A DNA stretch of 15,747 nt from Magnetovibrio sp. (GCA_002717285.1 PBDF01000007.1:282596-298342), one strand, 5' to 3'. Shown: positions 1-9,061, counted from the stretch's first letter. Numbers and translations: made by a program. The notes: generated by a model not told the origin, from the letters alone.

Positions 1-995
1 CTATTTATGCATTCTTGGGTCTGGCTTTCTTCCTCTCAGACAGTCTCCGCGGATTATTTTTATTCTGCATGTTTGCTGCTGTAATCTCTTTAGGTTGGTG
101 GGGAGAAAGAACAAGGGCCTTCTCATCACCTTGTAATGTTGAAAGTGACTACTTTTGCATACGTGTTGCAGATTACACACAGCAAACTGGACGCAAAAGC
201 GCACTAATGATCATTGATCACTTAGTTCATTCAATTAACGACCGAGATGATCCAACTATTCTCTATAGTCCATATATTCACGGAGTTGATGAAATACTGA
301 AAGAACGCTTGCCTCAAAGGAAAGAAAAGTCAGAAATACGTGCCTTTTTCATTGGTGGAGGTGGTTACACTCTACCGCGCGCCTGGGCTAAAGACTATCA
401 AATGTCTAATTTAATTGTCGCTGAAATTGACCCAATTGTAACAAAAGTTGCAAAAGAAAATTTATGGCTGAATACTGATGGGCAAAAAATAAAAATCTAT
501 CATCGTGATGGACGTGCCTTATTACAATCACAGCCCTTAGACAAACCTTTTGACCTTATATTCGGGGATGCTTTTCATGACATTTCTATCCCACCTCATC
601 TGGTAACACGAGAATTTAATGAAGAAATTGCCAAACGTATTTCAGAGGAAGGAGTTTACGCACTCAACGTCGTTGATGATGGAGCAAATCCACTTTTCCT
701 TTTCAGTATAATTAAAACCCTAAAAATAGACTTTTCAAGTGTGGAGGCATGGATTGAGCAAAATGAGGTTGGAAATCTGGGTCGTATCACATTCATCGTC
801 ATTGCATCTGCACAATCAACCCCAACGGATATTGTTATTTCTGCGCGTGGACCCTATAGAGTGTGGCAGCGGTGGCCTGATCATGACCTATCAAGAAGAA
901 TTGTGGATGTTTCCCCTCCAATACTGAAGGATGATTTTGCGCCGGTGGATAGACTAATGTCACACTTACTATTGCAACCAAAAAATCCGAAATAA
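1..995 (+). CDS. Spermidine synthase-like methyltransferase-fold protein with N-terminal membrane part (5' partial)
   Basis: The reading frame is open to the window's left edge (first whole codon at base 3), so the true start lies outside. The visible part begins with two hydrophobic stretches (about bases 3-50 and 60-105), consistent with the last membrane helices of the fused 'MFS/spermidine synthase' family. A soluble domain with the spermidine-synthase fold follows. Its SAM-type nucleotide site is visible: GGGGYTLPR (bases about 354-380), the acidic residue after beta-2 in VAEIDP, and RDGRALL. The active-site strand reads DLIFGDAFHD, where GDAF is the form usual in these membrane-fused relatives rather than the DSSDP-like motif of true spermidine synthases. 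Aminopropyltransferase activity is therefore unproven; family membership is well supported. It converges with the stress-protein gene on the other strand, 72 nt away. Confidence 0.85.
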   Translation, partial: IYAFLGLAFFLSDSLRGLFLFCMFAAVISLGWWGERTRAFSSPCNVESDYFCIRVADYTQQTGRKSALMIIDHLVHSINDRDDPTILYSPYIHGVDEILKERLPQRKEKSEIRAFFIGGGGYTLPRAWAKDYQMSNLIVAEIDPIVTKVAKENLWLNTDGQKIKIYHRDGRALLQSQPLDKPFDLIFGDAFHDISIPPHLVTREFNEEIAKRISEEGVYALNVVDDGANPLFLFSIIKTLKIDFSSVEAWIEQNEVGNLGRITFIVIASAQSTPTDIVISARGPYRVWQRWPDHDLSRRIVDVSPPILKDDFAPVDRLMSHLLLQPKNPK

Positions 996-1067
996 CAAGA
1001 CACTGACAAATTACGTATTCTGGTGACCATAACTAACTATAATTTAACAAAATTGGAATTTAATATA

Positions 1068-2036
1068 CTATCTAACCACCATTACTGAGGTATAAGCCTC
1101 CTGCAAAACTTTAGTTGCAACACTTCCTAGAATTAAACGCTTGAGGCCTGATTTTCCACTATCTGAAACAACAATTACGGAATAGTCTGTGCCCACCTCA
1201 ATAATCTCATCGACAGGTTTGCCAACACGCGTAATGGCATTGACTACATTAATATTCATAGCCGCAAGCTCTTTGCGAGCAATTTCAACATTAGCTTCGG
1301 CTTCGTCTTTGCCTTCAACACCCATGGCTACAGAAATAATAGAGACTGGACAATCACAACGACTGGCTAAATAAGCATCTTTTCGTACTGTATCTAATGC
1401 CTTATCTGATCCATCAGTACAAATTAAATGTCCATGGCCAATATCTAATTCGCGGGCTACTAAAACAGAACAAGGAGCATGTGTTGCAACCTTTTCAGCA
1501 ACAGCTGGATTCCATAAATTTTTTGCTACTCCGCGCGAGCGCTCAGGCGCACCTAAAATTATTAGATCGTAAGGTCCTAATTCCCATTGCTCAAGTATAC
1601 CCGTTGCTACATCAGTAGCTACTTTGAGCTTAAGAACTATAACCTTACCCTTTTCGTTTATATATTCAATTTTGTTATCACCCAAAGGGTCACCATCGAC
1701 ATTGGAGTGATATTTATGTTCGTGCCAATCTTCGCCAGTTGCACCCATTTCAAGTAAGATGTCATATCCCTTTTTTAAATACTTAATGCCAGGAAGTTCT
1801 AATCCCCAGTCAAGCATATTTTCACGTGCTAACCGCACCTGCAATCCACCTGAGCGAAGACCTTGGTCAATTGGCCGCACGTAGAGCAGAACAATATCTG
1901 CATCCACTCCACTTCCCATTTTTGCTGCATAGCGCAAGCTTTGGTAGGACTCCTCTGAACCATCAATATTAACAAGAATTCTAAAACGGTTTTTTCGAGA
2001 CTCCTGCTCAGTCATGCTTTTGGTAATTTCACTCAT
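1068..2036 (-). CDS. Tandem-domain universal stress protein (UspA family)
   Basis: A 322-residue cytosolic protein with two Usp domains. The first runs from about residue 17 (RILVNIDGSEES) to 195 and contains an unusual insertion of about 75 residues (roughly 60-140) before the strand YDLIILGAPE. The second spans about 202-322 and keeps the nucleotide-binding style G-x2-G-x9-GS signature (SGKSGLKRLILGSVA, about 293-307), so ATP binding is more likely there than in domain 1. The start is ATG preceded by AGGAG 8 nt upstream, located in the last codons of the transporter gene. The two genes are 3 nt apart, so they are probably co-transcribed and perhaps translationally coupled. Usp proteins paired with transporters are commonly thought to sense nucleotide or stress state and modulate the partner; that role is inferred here. 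Confidence 0.93.
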   Translation of the reverse strand: MSEITKSMTEQESRKNRFRILVNIDGSEESYQSLRYAAKMGSGVDADIVLLYVRPIDQGLRSGGLQVRLARENMLDWGLELPGIKYLKKGYDILLEMGATGEDWHEHKYHSNVDGDPLGDNKIEYINEKGKVIVLKLKVATDVATGILEQWELGPYDLIILGAPERSRGVAKNLWNPAVAEKVATHAPCSVLVARELDIGHGHLICTDGSDKALDTVRKDAYLASRCDCPVSIISVAMGVEGKDEAEANVEIARKELAAMNINVVNAITRVGKPVDEIIEVGTDYSVIVVSDSGKSGLKRLILGSVATKVLQEAYTSVMVVR

Positions 2037-2039
2037 TAC

Positions 2040-3590
2040 CTAAACTCCTAAAAAGGGCCAGTATACTGTTGCTACCAACAACATAAGTATGGTCGAGAAT
2101 AAAACCATTTTCCAGCCAACACTCAAGAAATCAGTTGTCTTCAAATATCCCGATGCGTATACAATGGTACATGCGGGTGTTCCAACTACTGTTAAGTAAG
2201 CAAAAGCAGAGGAAATTGCAGTTATAAAACCGATTACTATGGGACTTTCCTGAGCTGCACTAGCTACCTTCAACACAATTGGACCAAGAACTGCAACAGC
2301 AGCTCCATTTGACATTGTATTTGTAACCATTGTTGTCAGGGCAGATACTGCTGTCCACAAACCAAATCCTTCGTCCGCTCCCAATGGTGCAAGCAACGCA
2401 AGAAAATACTCAGCTACCCAAAGAGCTGCCCCGGTGTTCTTCATCTCAACTCCTAAAGATATTGCAGCTGCGTAGAGAAGTACTACACCCCAGTTAACCC
2501 CAGAATTAATATCTTCCCAACGGACTAAACCAGTGATGAGAAAAGCCGCTGCTCCAAGTATAGCTACGGTACCCATGCCGATATCACTTGATATAGTAAT
2601 CCACCCGATTAGAATCAGAAAAAACAGGAAAATAGCCATCCAATCGGCTCGCTTCATTGCTCCCTCTATTTCTACTTGAGCACGCAGTTTTACAACAGCT
2701 CGTGACATATCGTGTTGTTCAGGACGGAAGGTCTTAAACAAAATGAACGTTACAAACGGCAATTGTAGCAAGAAAATCGGATAAGCAAACATCATCCATT
2801 TCATATAGTCTATCAAAAAGCGATAGGTCTCAGGGTTGGTCGGGTCGAAGAAAAACTCTTTCCAATAACCAATCATGATAGCATTTCTTGCTCCACCTGA
2901 GGGCGTACCTATACCAGCGATAGAACAGCCGTAAGCAATTGATAACAAAAGTACAGCTGCCAAATTTCTAACCTTTTTTGGGTCAGCCGATGTTAATGTA
3001 ATCAAAGTGATGCCAACTGGCAGCATCATTGCTGCTACAGTATGCTCTCCAATAAATGAAGCTAAGACACCGGATGTAACTGAAATTCCAAGACAAATAC
3101 GTGATGTACGCGTGCCTGTAATCCGCACTAGCCACCAAGCAATTCGCTTGTCCAACTTTTGTTTAACCACTGCAACGGCTAACATCAAAGAACCCATAAT
3201 AAACAGTACTGAGTCTGTCATCAGACTTTTTGCCACATTCGTTGAGTCAATTCCCAACAACAAAACCTGAGCGCAGATAATCATCAACGCTACTGTTGGC
3301 AAAGGTACTGGTTCAGTAACAAATAGTATTGTCGCGACTACAGACATTGTTAAAACAACAAGTCCCTCCTGACTGAGTCCATCTGGAAGTGGTAACTGCA
3401 ACATCAACGCACCCACTATCAGAGCTACATAAAACCATTTTTTATCCCAGAAGTAGATTAGGTTTAGATGACTTCCCACTACCAAAGCCCTTTGGCGCAA
3501 CCGATCTGTTGAAAAGCCAGACATAGCTTTTAAACGACTAAGAGTCAGTCGTTTCTGTAGCGGATCTCTTGTGATGCGTGGGTCAAACAA
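2040..3590 (-). CDS. DASS/SLC13-type anion transporter (divergent)
   Basis: A 516-residue polytopic inner-membrane protein with an N-terminal cytosolic extension of about 50 residues and then roughly 11-13 hydrophobic segments. The duplicated hairpin architecture of divalent anion:Na+ symporters is visible: AAMMLPVG (about 186-193) with GIGTPSGG (227-233), then MSNGAAVAVLGPI (about 426-438) with VVGTPA (468-473). The twin SNT signatures of the family are altered: the first reads GEHT (181-184) and the second SNG (427-429). Substrate (dicarboxylate, sulfate, sulfonate or other anion) and Na+ dependence cannot be assigned. The start is TTG (3588-3590) with AGGA about 8 nt upstream; no ATG comes before residue 23. 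It is the first gene of an operon with the downstream universal stress protein gene. Confidence 0.9.
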   Translation of the reverse strand: MFDPRITRDPLQKRLTLSRLKAMSGFSTDRLRQRALVVGSHLNLIYFWDKKWFYVALIVGALMLQLPLPDGLSQEGLVVLTMSVVATILFVTEPVPLPTVALMIICAQVLLLGIDSTNVAKSLMTDSVLFIMGSLMLAVAVVKQKLDKRIAWWLVRITGTRTSRICLGISVTSGVLASFIGEHTVAAMMLPVGITLITLTSADPKKVRNLAAVLLLSIAYGCSIAGIGTPSGGARNAIMIGYWKEFFFDPTNPETYRFLIDYMKWMMFAYPIFLLQLPFVTFILFKTFRPEQHDMSRAVVKLRAQVEIEGAMKRADWMAIFLFFLILIGWITISSDIGMGTVAILGAAAFLITGLVRWEDINSGVNWGVVLLYAAAISLGVEMKNTGAALWVAEYFLALLAPLGADEGFGLWTAVSALTTMVTNTMSNGAAVAVLGPIVLKVASAAQESPIVIGFITAISSAFAYLTVVGTPACTIVYASGYLKTTDFLSVGWKMVLFSTILMLLVATVYWPFLGV

Positions 3591-3601
3591 ATTATATTCC
3601 T

Positions 3602-3645
3602 AATATGTATAAAAATAGCACTTGAACAACTAACAAAGTGTTAGC
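3602..3645 (-). promoter_or_regulatory. Possible operator-promoter of the transporter-Usp operon
   Basis: A perfect 6-bp inverted repeat with a 3-nt spacer, CTAACA-AAG-TGTTAG, lies at 3630-3644. On the minus strand it is immediately followed by TTGTTC (a -35-like hexamer, 3624-3629) and an AT-rich segment containing CATATT about 16 nt later (-10-like). This places a repressor-type operator just upstream of the presumed core promoter, about 40 nt before the TTG start. The repeat is seen; the promoter assignment is by eye and weak. Confidence 0.35.
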
Positions 3646-3834
3646 ATACTCCGATAAAATGCAGTTAGTTAATTTTAAGGTCCATGTAAAATCGTTTGAT
3701 TGTCGCTAAACACACTGCAACTAAACAAAAGAAAAACAACGATTTTCATTAACTTGAGCGAAATTTTTAGAAACAAAAAGTACTGCGTAAGACTTTTTTG
3801 TGATCTTCACCTTTACAGAATTAACTTGCAAGCT

Positions 3835-4485
3835 CTATCCCACCGTCTCACGCAAAGACTTAATGGCTAGTTCGTAATCATCAGTATTGAAAACGGCACT
3901 GCCTGCAACAAGAACCGTAGCACCAGCATCAGCAATCGCCTTGATATTTTCAACACAGACACCACCATCAACCTGTAGTTCGATATTTCGGTTACCAATT
4001 AATGTTTTAATACGGCGAATTTTCTCAAGTTGAGAATTTAAAAAACTTTGCCCACCAAAACCGGGATTTACTGACATTACAAGAATTAAATCAAGGCTAT
4101 CTATTACGTATTCTATAATTTGTTCAGGTGTTGCTGGGTTGAGAGACAAACCAGCCTTTTTACCAAGTCCCTTAATTACTTGTAAGGAGCGATCCACATG
4201 CTTGTCTGCCTCCGCATGAATAGTAATTATGTCTGCACCAGCCATCGCATAATCTTCCAAATAAGCTTGTGCAGGATCGATCATCAAGTGAACATCAAAT
4301 GGCTTCTCGGTCCATGAGCGAATGCATTTAATAATTGGTGGTCCAAATGTTAGGTTTGGCACAAAGTGTCCGTCCATCACGTCAATGTGAATATAATCGC
4401 AGCCGGCTATGTCAATTGCTTGAACTTCCTCCCCAAGCCTAGCAAAATCGGCAGATAAAATACTAGGAGCAATTTTAACAGTCAT
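3835..4485 (-). CDS. rpe: Ribulose-phosphate 3-epimerase
   Basis: A 216-residue cytosolic TIM-barrel enzyme interconverting ribulose-5-phosphate and xylulose-5-phosphate in the pentose phosphate pathway and Calvin cycle. It opens with [10 protein letters not shown]. The metal and catalytic residues are in place: H33 and D35 ([12 protein letters not shown]), H66 (DVHLMID) and D173 (QVDGGV). The phosphate-binding loop NPGFGGQ (140-146) is intact. I chose the ATG at 4485 because a near-ideal AAAGGAGG lies 4-5 nt upstream; a longer frame from a TTG at 4503 would put that Shine-Dalgarno inside the coding region. It is downstream of the aldolase gene on the same strand with a 195-nt AT-rich gap, so it may have its own promoter. 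Confidence 0.97.
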   Translation of the reverse strand: MTVKIAPSILSADFARLGEEVQAIDIAGCDYIHIDVMDGHFVPNLTFGPPIIKCIRSWTEKPFDVHLMIDPAQAYLEDYAMAGADIITIHAEADKHVDRSLQVIKGLGKKAGLSLNPATPEQIIEYVIDSLDLILVMSVNPGFGGQSFLNSQLEKIRRIKTLIGNRNIELQVDGGVCVENIKAIADAGATVLVAGSAVFNTDDYELAIKSLRETVG

Positions 4486-4680
4486 TTTTCCTCCTTTGAG
4501 CAACAGGGCTAACTTATATAAATTACTATTTGTTAAGCCCTACTTTTCAGTGAGAAAGGAGCCACAAAAAATAAACAGATCTAGTTTATACTATTCCAAG
4601 TTATAGTAACTCTTTGATAAAAAATTTAAATTTATAGGTAGTGACATGTTTTTTTCATTTTGAATTGAAAATAAAATTAC

Positions 4681-5745
4681 TTAATTTACTTGTGGGTCCA
4701 AGGCTCCCGAGTCATATTCGGCAAACATGACTTCTAGTGAAAGCTCATTAATTTTATCTGCATTTCCAGCAGTGCCAAAGGCTTCATATCTAGCTTTACA
4801 GATTTCAGTCATGGCTTTTGTTGACTCAGCTAAGAACTTACGCGGATCAAAATTAGATGTATTCTCTGCTAAGTGACGGCGGATTGAGCCAGTAGAGGCC
4901 ATGCGCAAGTCTGTATCAATATTGACCTTTCTAACGCCATTCTTAATGCCCTCAGCTATTTCTGAAACTGGCACACCGTATGTTTCCCCCATGTCACCCC
5001 CAAAGTCATCTATAATTTTTAACCAATCTTGTGGAACTGAACTTGAACCATGCATTACAAGGTGTGTATTGGGAATACGAGCATGAATAGCTTTCACTCG
5101 ATCTATTGCCAATATATCTCCAGTTGGAGGGCGGGTAAACTTATATGCGCCGTGACTAGTGCCAATGGCTATAGCAAGAGCATCAACATGGGTTTTAGAG
5201 ACAAAATCGGCTGCTTCATCAGGATCAGTTAAAAGCTGATCCATGTTCAACTTCCCTTCGGCACCAACACCATCCTCTGCCTCAGCTTCTCCAGTTTCTA
5301 AGGAGCCCAAACAGCCTAGTTCCCCTTCAACAGAGACGCCACAAGCATGCGCCATATCAACGACAGTACGAGTAGTTTCAACATTATACTCGTAGGAAGA
5401 TGGTGTCTTTCCATCAGCCTCAAGGGAACCATCCATCATTACTGATGAAAAACCAGACTGAATAGAACGCTGACAAACCGCTGGTGAGGTACCGTGATCC
5501 TGATGCATACAAATAGGTATGTGAGGATAAGATTCGAGCGCTGCTAAAATCAAATGTCTCAAGAAAGGCTCGCCGGCATACTTACGTGCACCAGCTGAGC
5601 CCTGTAAAATAACAGGGCTATTAGTTTCATCGGCTGCAATCATTATTGCTTTAACCTGCTCCATATTATTGACATTAAAGGCTGGCAAGCCATAGTCATT
5701 TTCAGCTGCATGGTCTAAAAGCTGACGTAAAGTTGCAAGAGCCAT
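4681..5745 (-). CDS. fba: Class II fructose-1,6-bisphosphate aldolase, Calvin-cycle subtype
   Basis: A 354-residue zinc-dependent cytosolic aldolase that condenses dihydroxyacetone phosphate with glyceraldehyde-3-phosphate (or erythrose-4-phosphate in the Calvin cycle). The N-terminus [21 protein letters not shown] and the overall length match the subtype often encoded in cbb operons. Catalytic D83 and zinc ligand H84 lie in HQDHGTSP. The other zinc histidines are in GTSHGAYK (H198) and MHGSSS (H232), and the phosphate-binding NIDTDLR segment is at 275-281. The start is ATG with AAGGAGG 6 nt upstream. It follows the transketolase gene by 42 nt, with a short AT-dinucleotide run between them (about 5766-5779), consistent with an operon. 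It could also serve glycolysis or gluconeogenesis. Confidence 0.96.
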   Translation of the reverse strand: MALATLRQLLDHAAENDYGLPAFNVNNMEQVKAIMIAADETNSPVILQGSAGARKYAGEPFLRHLILAALESYPHIPICMHQDHGTSPAVCQRSIQSGFSSVMMDGSLEADGKTPSSYEYNVETTRTVVDMAHACGVSVEGELGCLGSLETGEAEAEDGVGAEGKLNMDQLLTDPDEAADFVSKTHVDALAIAIGTSHGAYKFTRPPTGDILAIDRVKAIHARIPNTHLVMHGSSSVPQDWLKIIDDFGGDMGETYGVPVSEIAEGIKNGVRKVNIDTDLRMASTGSIRRHLAENTSNFDPRKFLAESTKAMTEICKARYEAFGTAGNADKINELSLEVMFAEYDSGALDPQVN

Positions 5746-5787
5746 TTTTTTCCTCCTTCGAAATAAATATATATATATTTTAGTAAG

Positions 5788-7764
5788 TCAAAGACGTGAT
5801 TTCACTTCGCCGACAACATTAGCGGCGGTAATTCCAAAGTGTTCATATAATACTGGAGCAGGGGCAGAAGCACCAAAACCATGCATACCCACAAAGCCAC
5901 CATCTGACCCCAAATATTTATCCCAACCAAAACGCAGAGCTGCTTCTACACCTACCTTAATAGTGTTTTTACCAAGAACCCTGGCCTGATATGCTTTACC
6001 TTGATTTTCAAAGAGCTCCCAACAGGGCATTGAGACAACAGCAGTTGATATACCGTCTTTTTGCAACGTCTTCCGTGCTGCAACTGCAATTTCAACTTCT
6101 GATCCTGTTGCCATTAGTGTTACCTTACGCTTGGAAGCACCGCCTTTTCCCTCCAGTAACACGTATGCACCATAAGCTGACATGTTTTTCTTATTGTGGG
6201 TTTTTCGTTGTGTCGCAACGCCCTGTCGACTGAGCATCAAGCCAGATGGAGTATTTTTATTTTCAATGGCTATTTGCCAACACTCAGCTGTCTCTACAAT
6301 GTCACATGGACGAAACACGTTGAAATTAGGTAAAGCGCGCAACATAGACAAGGTCTCAACTGGCTGGTGAGTGGGGCCATCTTCACCTAGACCTATAGAG
6401 TCATGTGTCAAGACGTAGACAACCCGCTGTGCCATTATAGCTGACAAACGCATTGCACCCTTCATATAATCAGCAAATACTGCAAAAGTTCCAGAGTAAG
6501 GAATAAAGCCTCCGTGAAGCGCTATGCCATTCATTATGGCACCCATGCCATGTTCACGAACTCCATAATGTATGTAACGACCAGAGAAATCCCTATTAGT
6601 CAAGGACTTTGTTGAGGAAGTCATTGTGTTAACCGAACCACTAAGATCTGCTGATCCACCAATTAAACTTGGTATTGCAGAAGTAAGAACATCGAGCACC
6701 TTGCCAGAAGCTTGACGTGTTGCCAGATTAGGTTGTTCCTTTATCATTTTCTTCTTGAAGGAATTAAGCTTGCTAGTCCAGCCTGGCGGCAACTTGCCTG
6801 CTGCCATTTTTTTCATTTCATTAGCACTCTTTAGACGCTTAGTGCGTTTTTCCCAAGAAAGACGATCCTTTTCACCGCGAGACCCTGCTGTACGCCAAGC
6901 GACGAGAATATCTTTGGGTACAACATAAGCCGGATGATCCCAATTAAGCGCCGTGCGCATTTTCTTAATTTCTTCATCTCCTAATGGCGCTCCATGCGTA
7001 TGATGTGTACCACCCTTAGTTGGGGCTCCATACCCTATGACCGTCTTACAGGCGATCAAGGATGGTTTTTTGGATTTTTTTGCTTTAGCAATAGCTTTAC
7101 TAATGGCTACTGGATCATGACCGTCAACTCTCTGAGAGTCCCAACCGGAAGCCTCAAATCGAGCACACTGATCATCAGAAGTTGCTAAATTAGTATTTCC
7201 ATCGATACTGATTTCATTGTCATCCCAAAGGACAATCAATTTGTTTAACTTCAAATGGCCTGCAAGAGAAATAGCCTCTTGGCTAATGCCTTCCATCAAA
7301 CAACCATCACCAGCAATAACATATGTATAATGATCTATAACTTTATCACCGTAGCGATTGGCCAACATTTTCTCCGATAAGGCCATGCCAACTGAAGTGG
7401 TGATACCCTGTCCTAGCGGTCCTGTGGTAGTTTCGACACCTTCTATGTGACCAAACTCTGGATGACCTGCAGTTTTTGCGCCTAATTGGCGAAAATTTTT
7501 GATGTCAGTTAGTGAACATTTATAACCAGTCAGGTACAGCAAAGAATAAATTAACATGGAACCGTGCCCGGCCGACAGTATGAAACGATCACGATTATGC
7601 CATTTGGGTGCCTTGGGATCATACTTGAGATACTTTGTAAACAATACAGTAGCAACATCGGCCATGCCCATTGGCATTCCAGGATGGCCAGACTTAGCTG
7701 CCTGAACGGCATCAGCGGAGAGAAACCGTATTGCGTTAGCCATTTGAGTATGTGTCGTGGTCAT
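5788..7764 (-). CDS. tkt: Transketolase
   Basis: A 658-residue cytosolic thiamine-diphosphate enzyme that moves two-carbon ketol units between sugar phosphates; family length is about 650-670. Visible landmarks are H27 in [10 protein letters not shown]67 in SAGHGSM, the TPP/metal motif starting GDG (152-154) and ending with N183 in DDNEIS, THHTHG in the first domain, the cofactor-activating E404 in VREHGMG, and the [15 protein letters not shown] substrate loop. A Lys-rich linker (about 300-345) joins the PP and Pyr domains. The ATG has GGAGA about 8 nt upstream. It heads the tkt-fba-rpe run. A perfect TTGACA on the minus strand at 7815-7820 may be its -35, but no good -10 is seen at the right distance. 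It functions in the pentose phosphate pathway, the Calvin cycle, or both. Confidence 0.97.
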   Translation of the reverse strand: MTTTHTQMANAIRFLSADAVQAAKSGHPGMPMGMADVATVLFTKYLKYDPKAPKWHNRDRFILSAGHGSMLIYSLLYLTGYKCSLTDIKNFRQLGAKTAGHPEFGHIEGVETTTGPLGQGITTSVGMALSEKMLANRYGDKVIDHYTYVIAGDGCLMEGISQEAISLAGHLKLNKLIVLWDDNEISIDGNTNLATSDDQCARFEASGWDSQRVDGHDPVAISKAIAKAKKSKKPSLIACKTVIGYGAPTKGGTHHTHGAPLGDEEIKKMRTALNWDHPAYVVPKDILVAWRTAGSRGEKDRLSWEKRTKRLKSANEMKKMAAGKLPPGWTSKLNSFKKKMIKEQPNLATRQASGKVLDVLTSAIPSLIGGSADLSGSVNTMTSSTKSLTNRDFSGRYIHYGVREHGMGAIMNGIALHGGFIPYSGTFAVFADYMKGAMRLSAIMAQRVVYVLTHDSIGLGEDGPTHQPVETLSMLRALPNFNVFRPCDIVETAECWQIAIENKNTPSGLMLSRQGVATQRKTHNKKNMSAYGAYVLLEGKGGASKRKVTLMATGSEVEIAVAARKTLQKDGISTAVVSMPCWELFENQGKAYQARVLGKNTIKVGVEAALRFGWDKYLGSDGGFVGMHGFGASAPAPVLYEHFGITAANVVGEVKSRL

Positions 7765-8371
7765 TTTTATTATCTCCGAAATCTGATAGCTTCATGTGTT
7801 GCAAAGTCATGAGGTGTCAATAAATCCAATTGCTAAGTTCACCCACAATAATTACTCGATGCTGGCCTTCTTATTGCATACACACTCATATTAAGCAGTA
7901 ACAAACTTTCTCGTTTTAATCTCTTTAATTATCTAACATATGTAAAATATTACGCTCTAATTCTTTTTCTATACACAAAAGAAACTTATCATAGGCGTGA
8001 AACACACATTCTGTTGAGTTCATTGTAAAGTACTACAAACACATCAAATAATCCTTGGCTTGTTTCTTTTATGTGACCTACAAAAAAGTTTTTAACATTT
8101 TGGTTATCTCTTAAAATGACTGCATAAACCAGATCCACTTGTCGTATGTTAAATTCAGTAAACATTAAAAAAATTTGTTGTCTAATCAGCGACTTTTTCT
8201 GAAACAGTTTTTGAATCAAAATAACTTCAAAAAAACCCCTTTTTTGACTAGCATAAACATCGTCTTTTGGCGGGTCAAATGGACCAATAGACAATCAAGT
8301 ATGATAAATTCTCGTGGCTCCACATACCGTGGCTTATAGATAATGTTATGTGCCTATACTAGAATCTACAA
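7765..8371. other. Gene-poor spacer upstream of tkt with one doubtful small ORF
   Basis: This 607-nt stretch between the regulator gene (ends 8372) and tkt (starts 7764) holds no recognisable gene. The part next to tkt presumably carries its promoter. A 101-codon frame on the minus strand (8294 to 7989) begins at a TTG directly after a stop codon, has no visible ribosome-binding site and resembles no family I recognise. Its early part (GPFDPPKDDVYASQKRGFF) looks protein-like, so it may be a real hypothetical gene or the tail of a decayed one. I do not call it as a gene. Confidence 0.4.
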
Positions 8372-9061
8372 CTATACTGTTGTATATTCTTTCAGATAAC
8401 TTGCTACCGCTTGGGCACGATTTTTAACATTTAACTTACTGTATAGATTTTTTAGGTGAAATTTTACTGTGTTAAGTGAAATATTTAACTCACTAGCAAT
8501 TTGAACGTTTGTACTGCCCTCTGAAAGAGCTATCAACAATTCTTGCTCTCTTCCAGTTAATAAACCAAATGGATCATTACCGGGCTTACTCATGTCCATG
8601 AATGGGAATACCATTCTACCCTCAGAAACAGCAAGAATAGTCTCAATTAAACGCTCTGGACTCTCGCTTTTTTGACAAAATCCAGCACCGCCAAGCCGCA
8701 TCACTTGACGCGGCACATCTGGTGCTACATTGCTTGTGTATACAATAATTTTCGGAGCAGTCCCCTTTATATCAGCCATTCTTTTAAGTACCCCACGACC
8801 ATTGAGATATGGCATTTCCCAACCAATAATACCAATATCAAAATTTATGCGCCCGATTTCCTCCATAAATTGTTCTCCATCCTCTGCTGTGCCTACCAAG
8901 GCAAATCTCTTATCACAACCAAACAGGGTCCTAAGTCCTACCTGAATAAGTGGGGATTTATCGGAAACAACAATTTTTATGATTTTTTTCTCAGACAAAT
9001 TCAAATTATACACTACCAAAAAGTTTGTCAAACGGGTAGGAATACTACCCTTATTATTCAT
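8372..9061 (-). CDS. NarL/LuxR-family response regulator with degenerate receiver domain
   Basis: At most 229 residues: a receiver domain (about 26-145) and a C-terminal LuxR/GerE helix-turn-helix (about 166-226; LLTGREQELLIAL, NISLNTVKFHLKNLYSKL). The receiver fold is clear (PLIQVGLRTLF, EMPYLNG, IIVYTS, GGAGFCQKS), and switch T109 and K131 are present. The phosphoacceptor Asp is replaced by G80 (codon GGT, in DIGIIGWEMP), and only one of the usual acidic pair remains (S33-D34). Classical phosphorylation is therefore unlikely. It lies 117 nt downstream of the sulfide dehydrogenase-type gene on the same strand, so it may regulate that locus (inference). The start is uncertain: the ATG at 9061 lacks a Shine-Dalgarno, and a promoter-like sequence lies within the first 20 codons, so a TTG near 9003 or 8997 is possible, giving a more usual length of about 205-210. 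Confidence 0.9.
   Translation of the reverse strand: MNNKGSIPTRLTNFLVVYNLNLSEKKIIKIVVSDKSPLIQVGLRTLFGCDKRFALVGTAEDGEQFMEEIGRINFDIGIIGWEMPYLNGRGVLKRMADIKGTAPKIIVYTSNVAPDVPRQVMRLGGAGFCQKSESPERLIETILAVSEGRMVFPFMDMSKPGNDPFGLLTGREQELLIALSEGSTNVQIASELNISLNTVKFHLKNLYSKLNVKNRAQAVASYLKEYTTV
9005..9050 (-). promoter_or_regulatory. Possible promoter with upstream inverted repeat at the regulator's 5' end
   Basis: On the minus strand a perfect TTGACA (9026-9031) is followed, after a short 15-nt spacer, by a perfect TATAAT (9005-9010). Just upstream is a perfect inverted repeat GGGTAG-GAATA-CTACCC (9034-9050). If used, this promoter lies inside the first 20 codons of the longest regulator frame and would imply a downstream start. 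The 15-nt spacer is shorter than the usual 17, which lowers confidence. The repeat could be a binding site, perhaps for autoregulation (inference). Confidence 0.4.

Noticed and set aside
3775..3798. AAAAAGT...ACTTTTT hairpin as rpe terminator
   Set aside because: The seven-pair stem is nearly all A-T with a 10-nt loop; too weak to call in this AT-rich spacer.
4486..4503. Longer rpe start (TTG at 4503)
   Set aside because: It would place the strong AAAGGAGG ribosome-binding site inside the coding region; the ATG at 4485 fits it and the family N-terminus.
5766..5779. AT dinucleotide run between tkt and fba
   Set aside because: A simple short repeat in an AT-rich spacer; no function inferred.
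7815..7820. Perfect TTGACA upstream of tkt
   Set aside because: No acceptable -10 hexamer lies 16-18 nt downstream, so I do not call a promoter.
8367..8384. TACAAC/GTTGTA inverted repeat over the regulator stop codon
   Set aside because: Short, AT-rich and not followed by a T-run on the coding strand, so not a convincing terminator.
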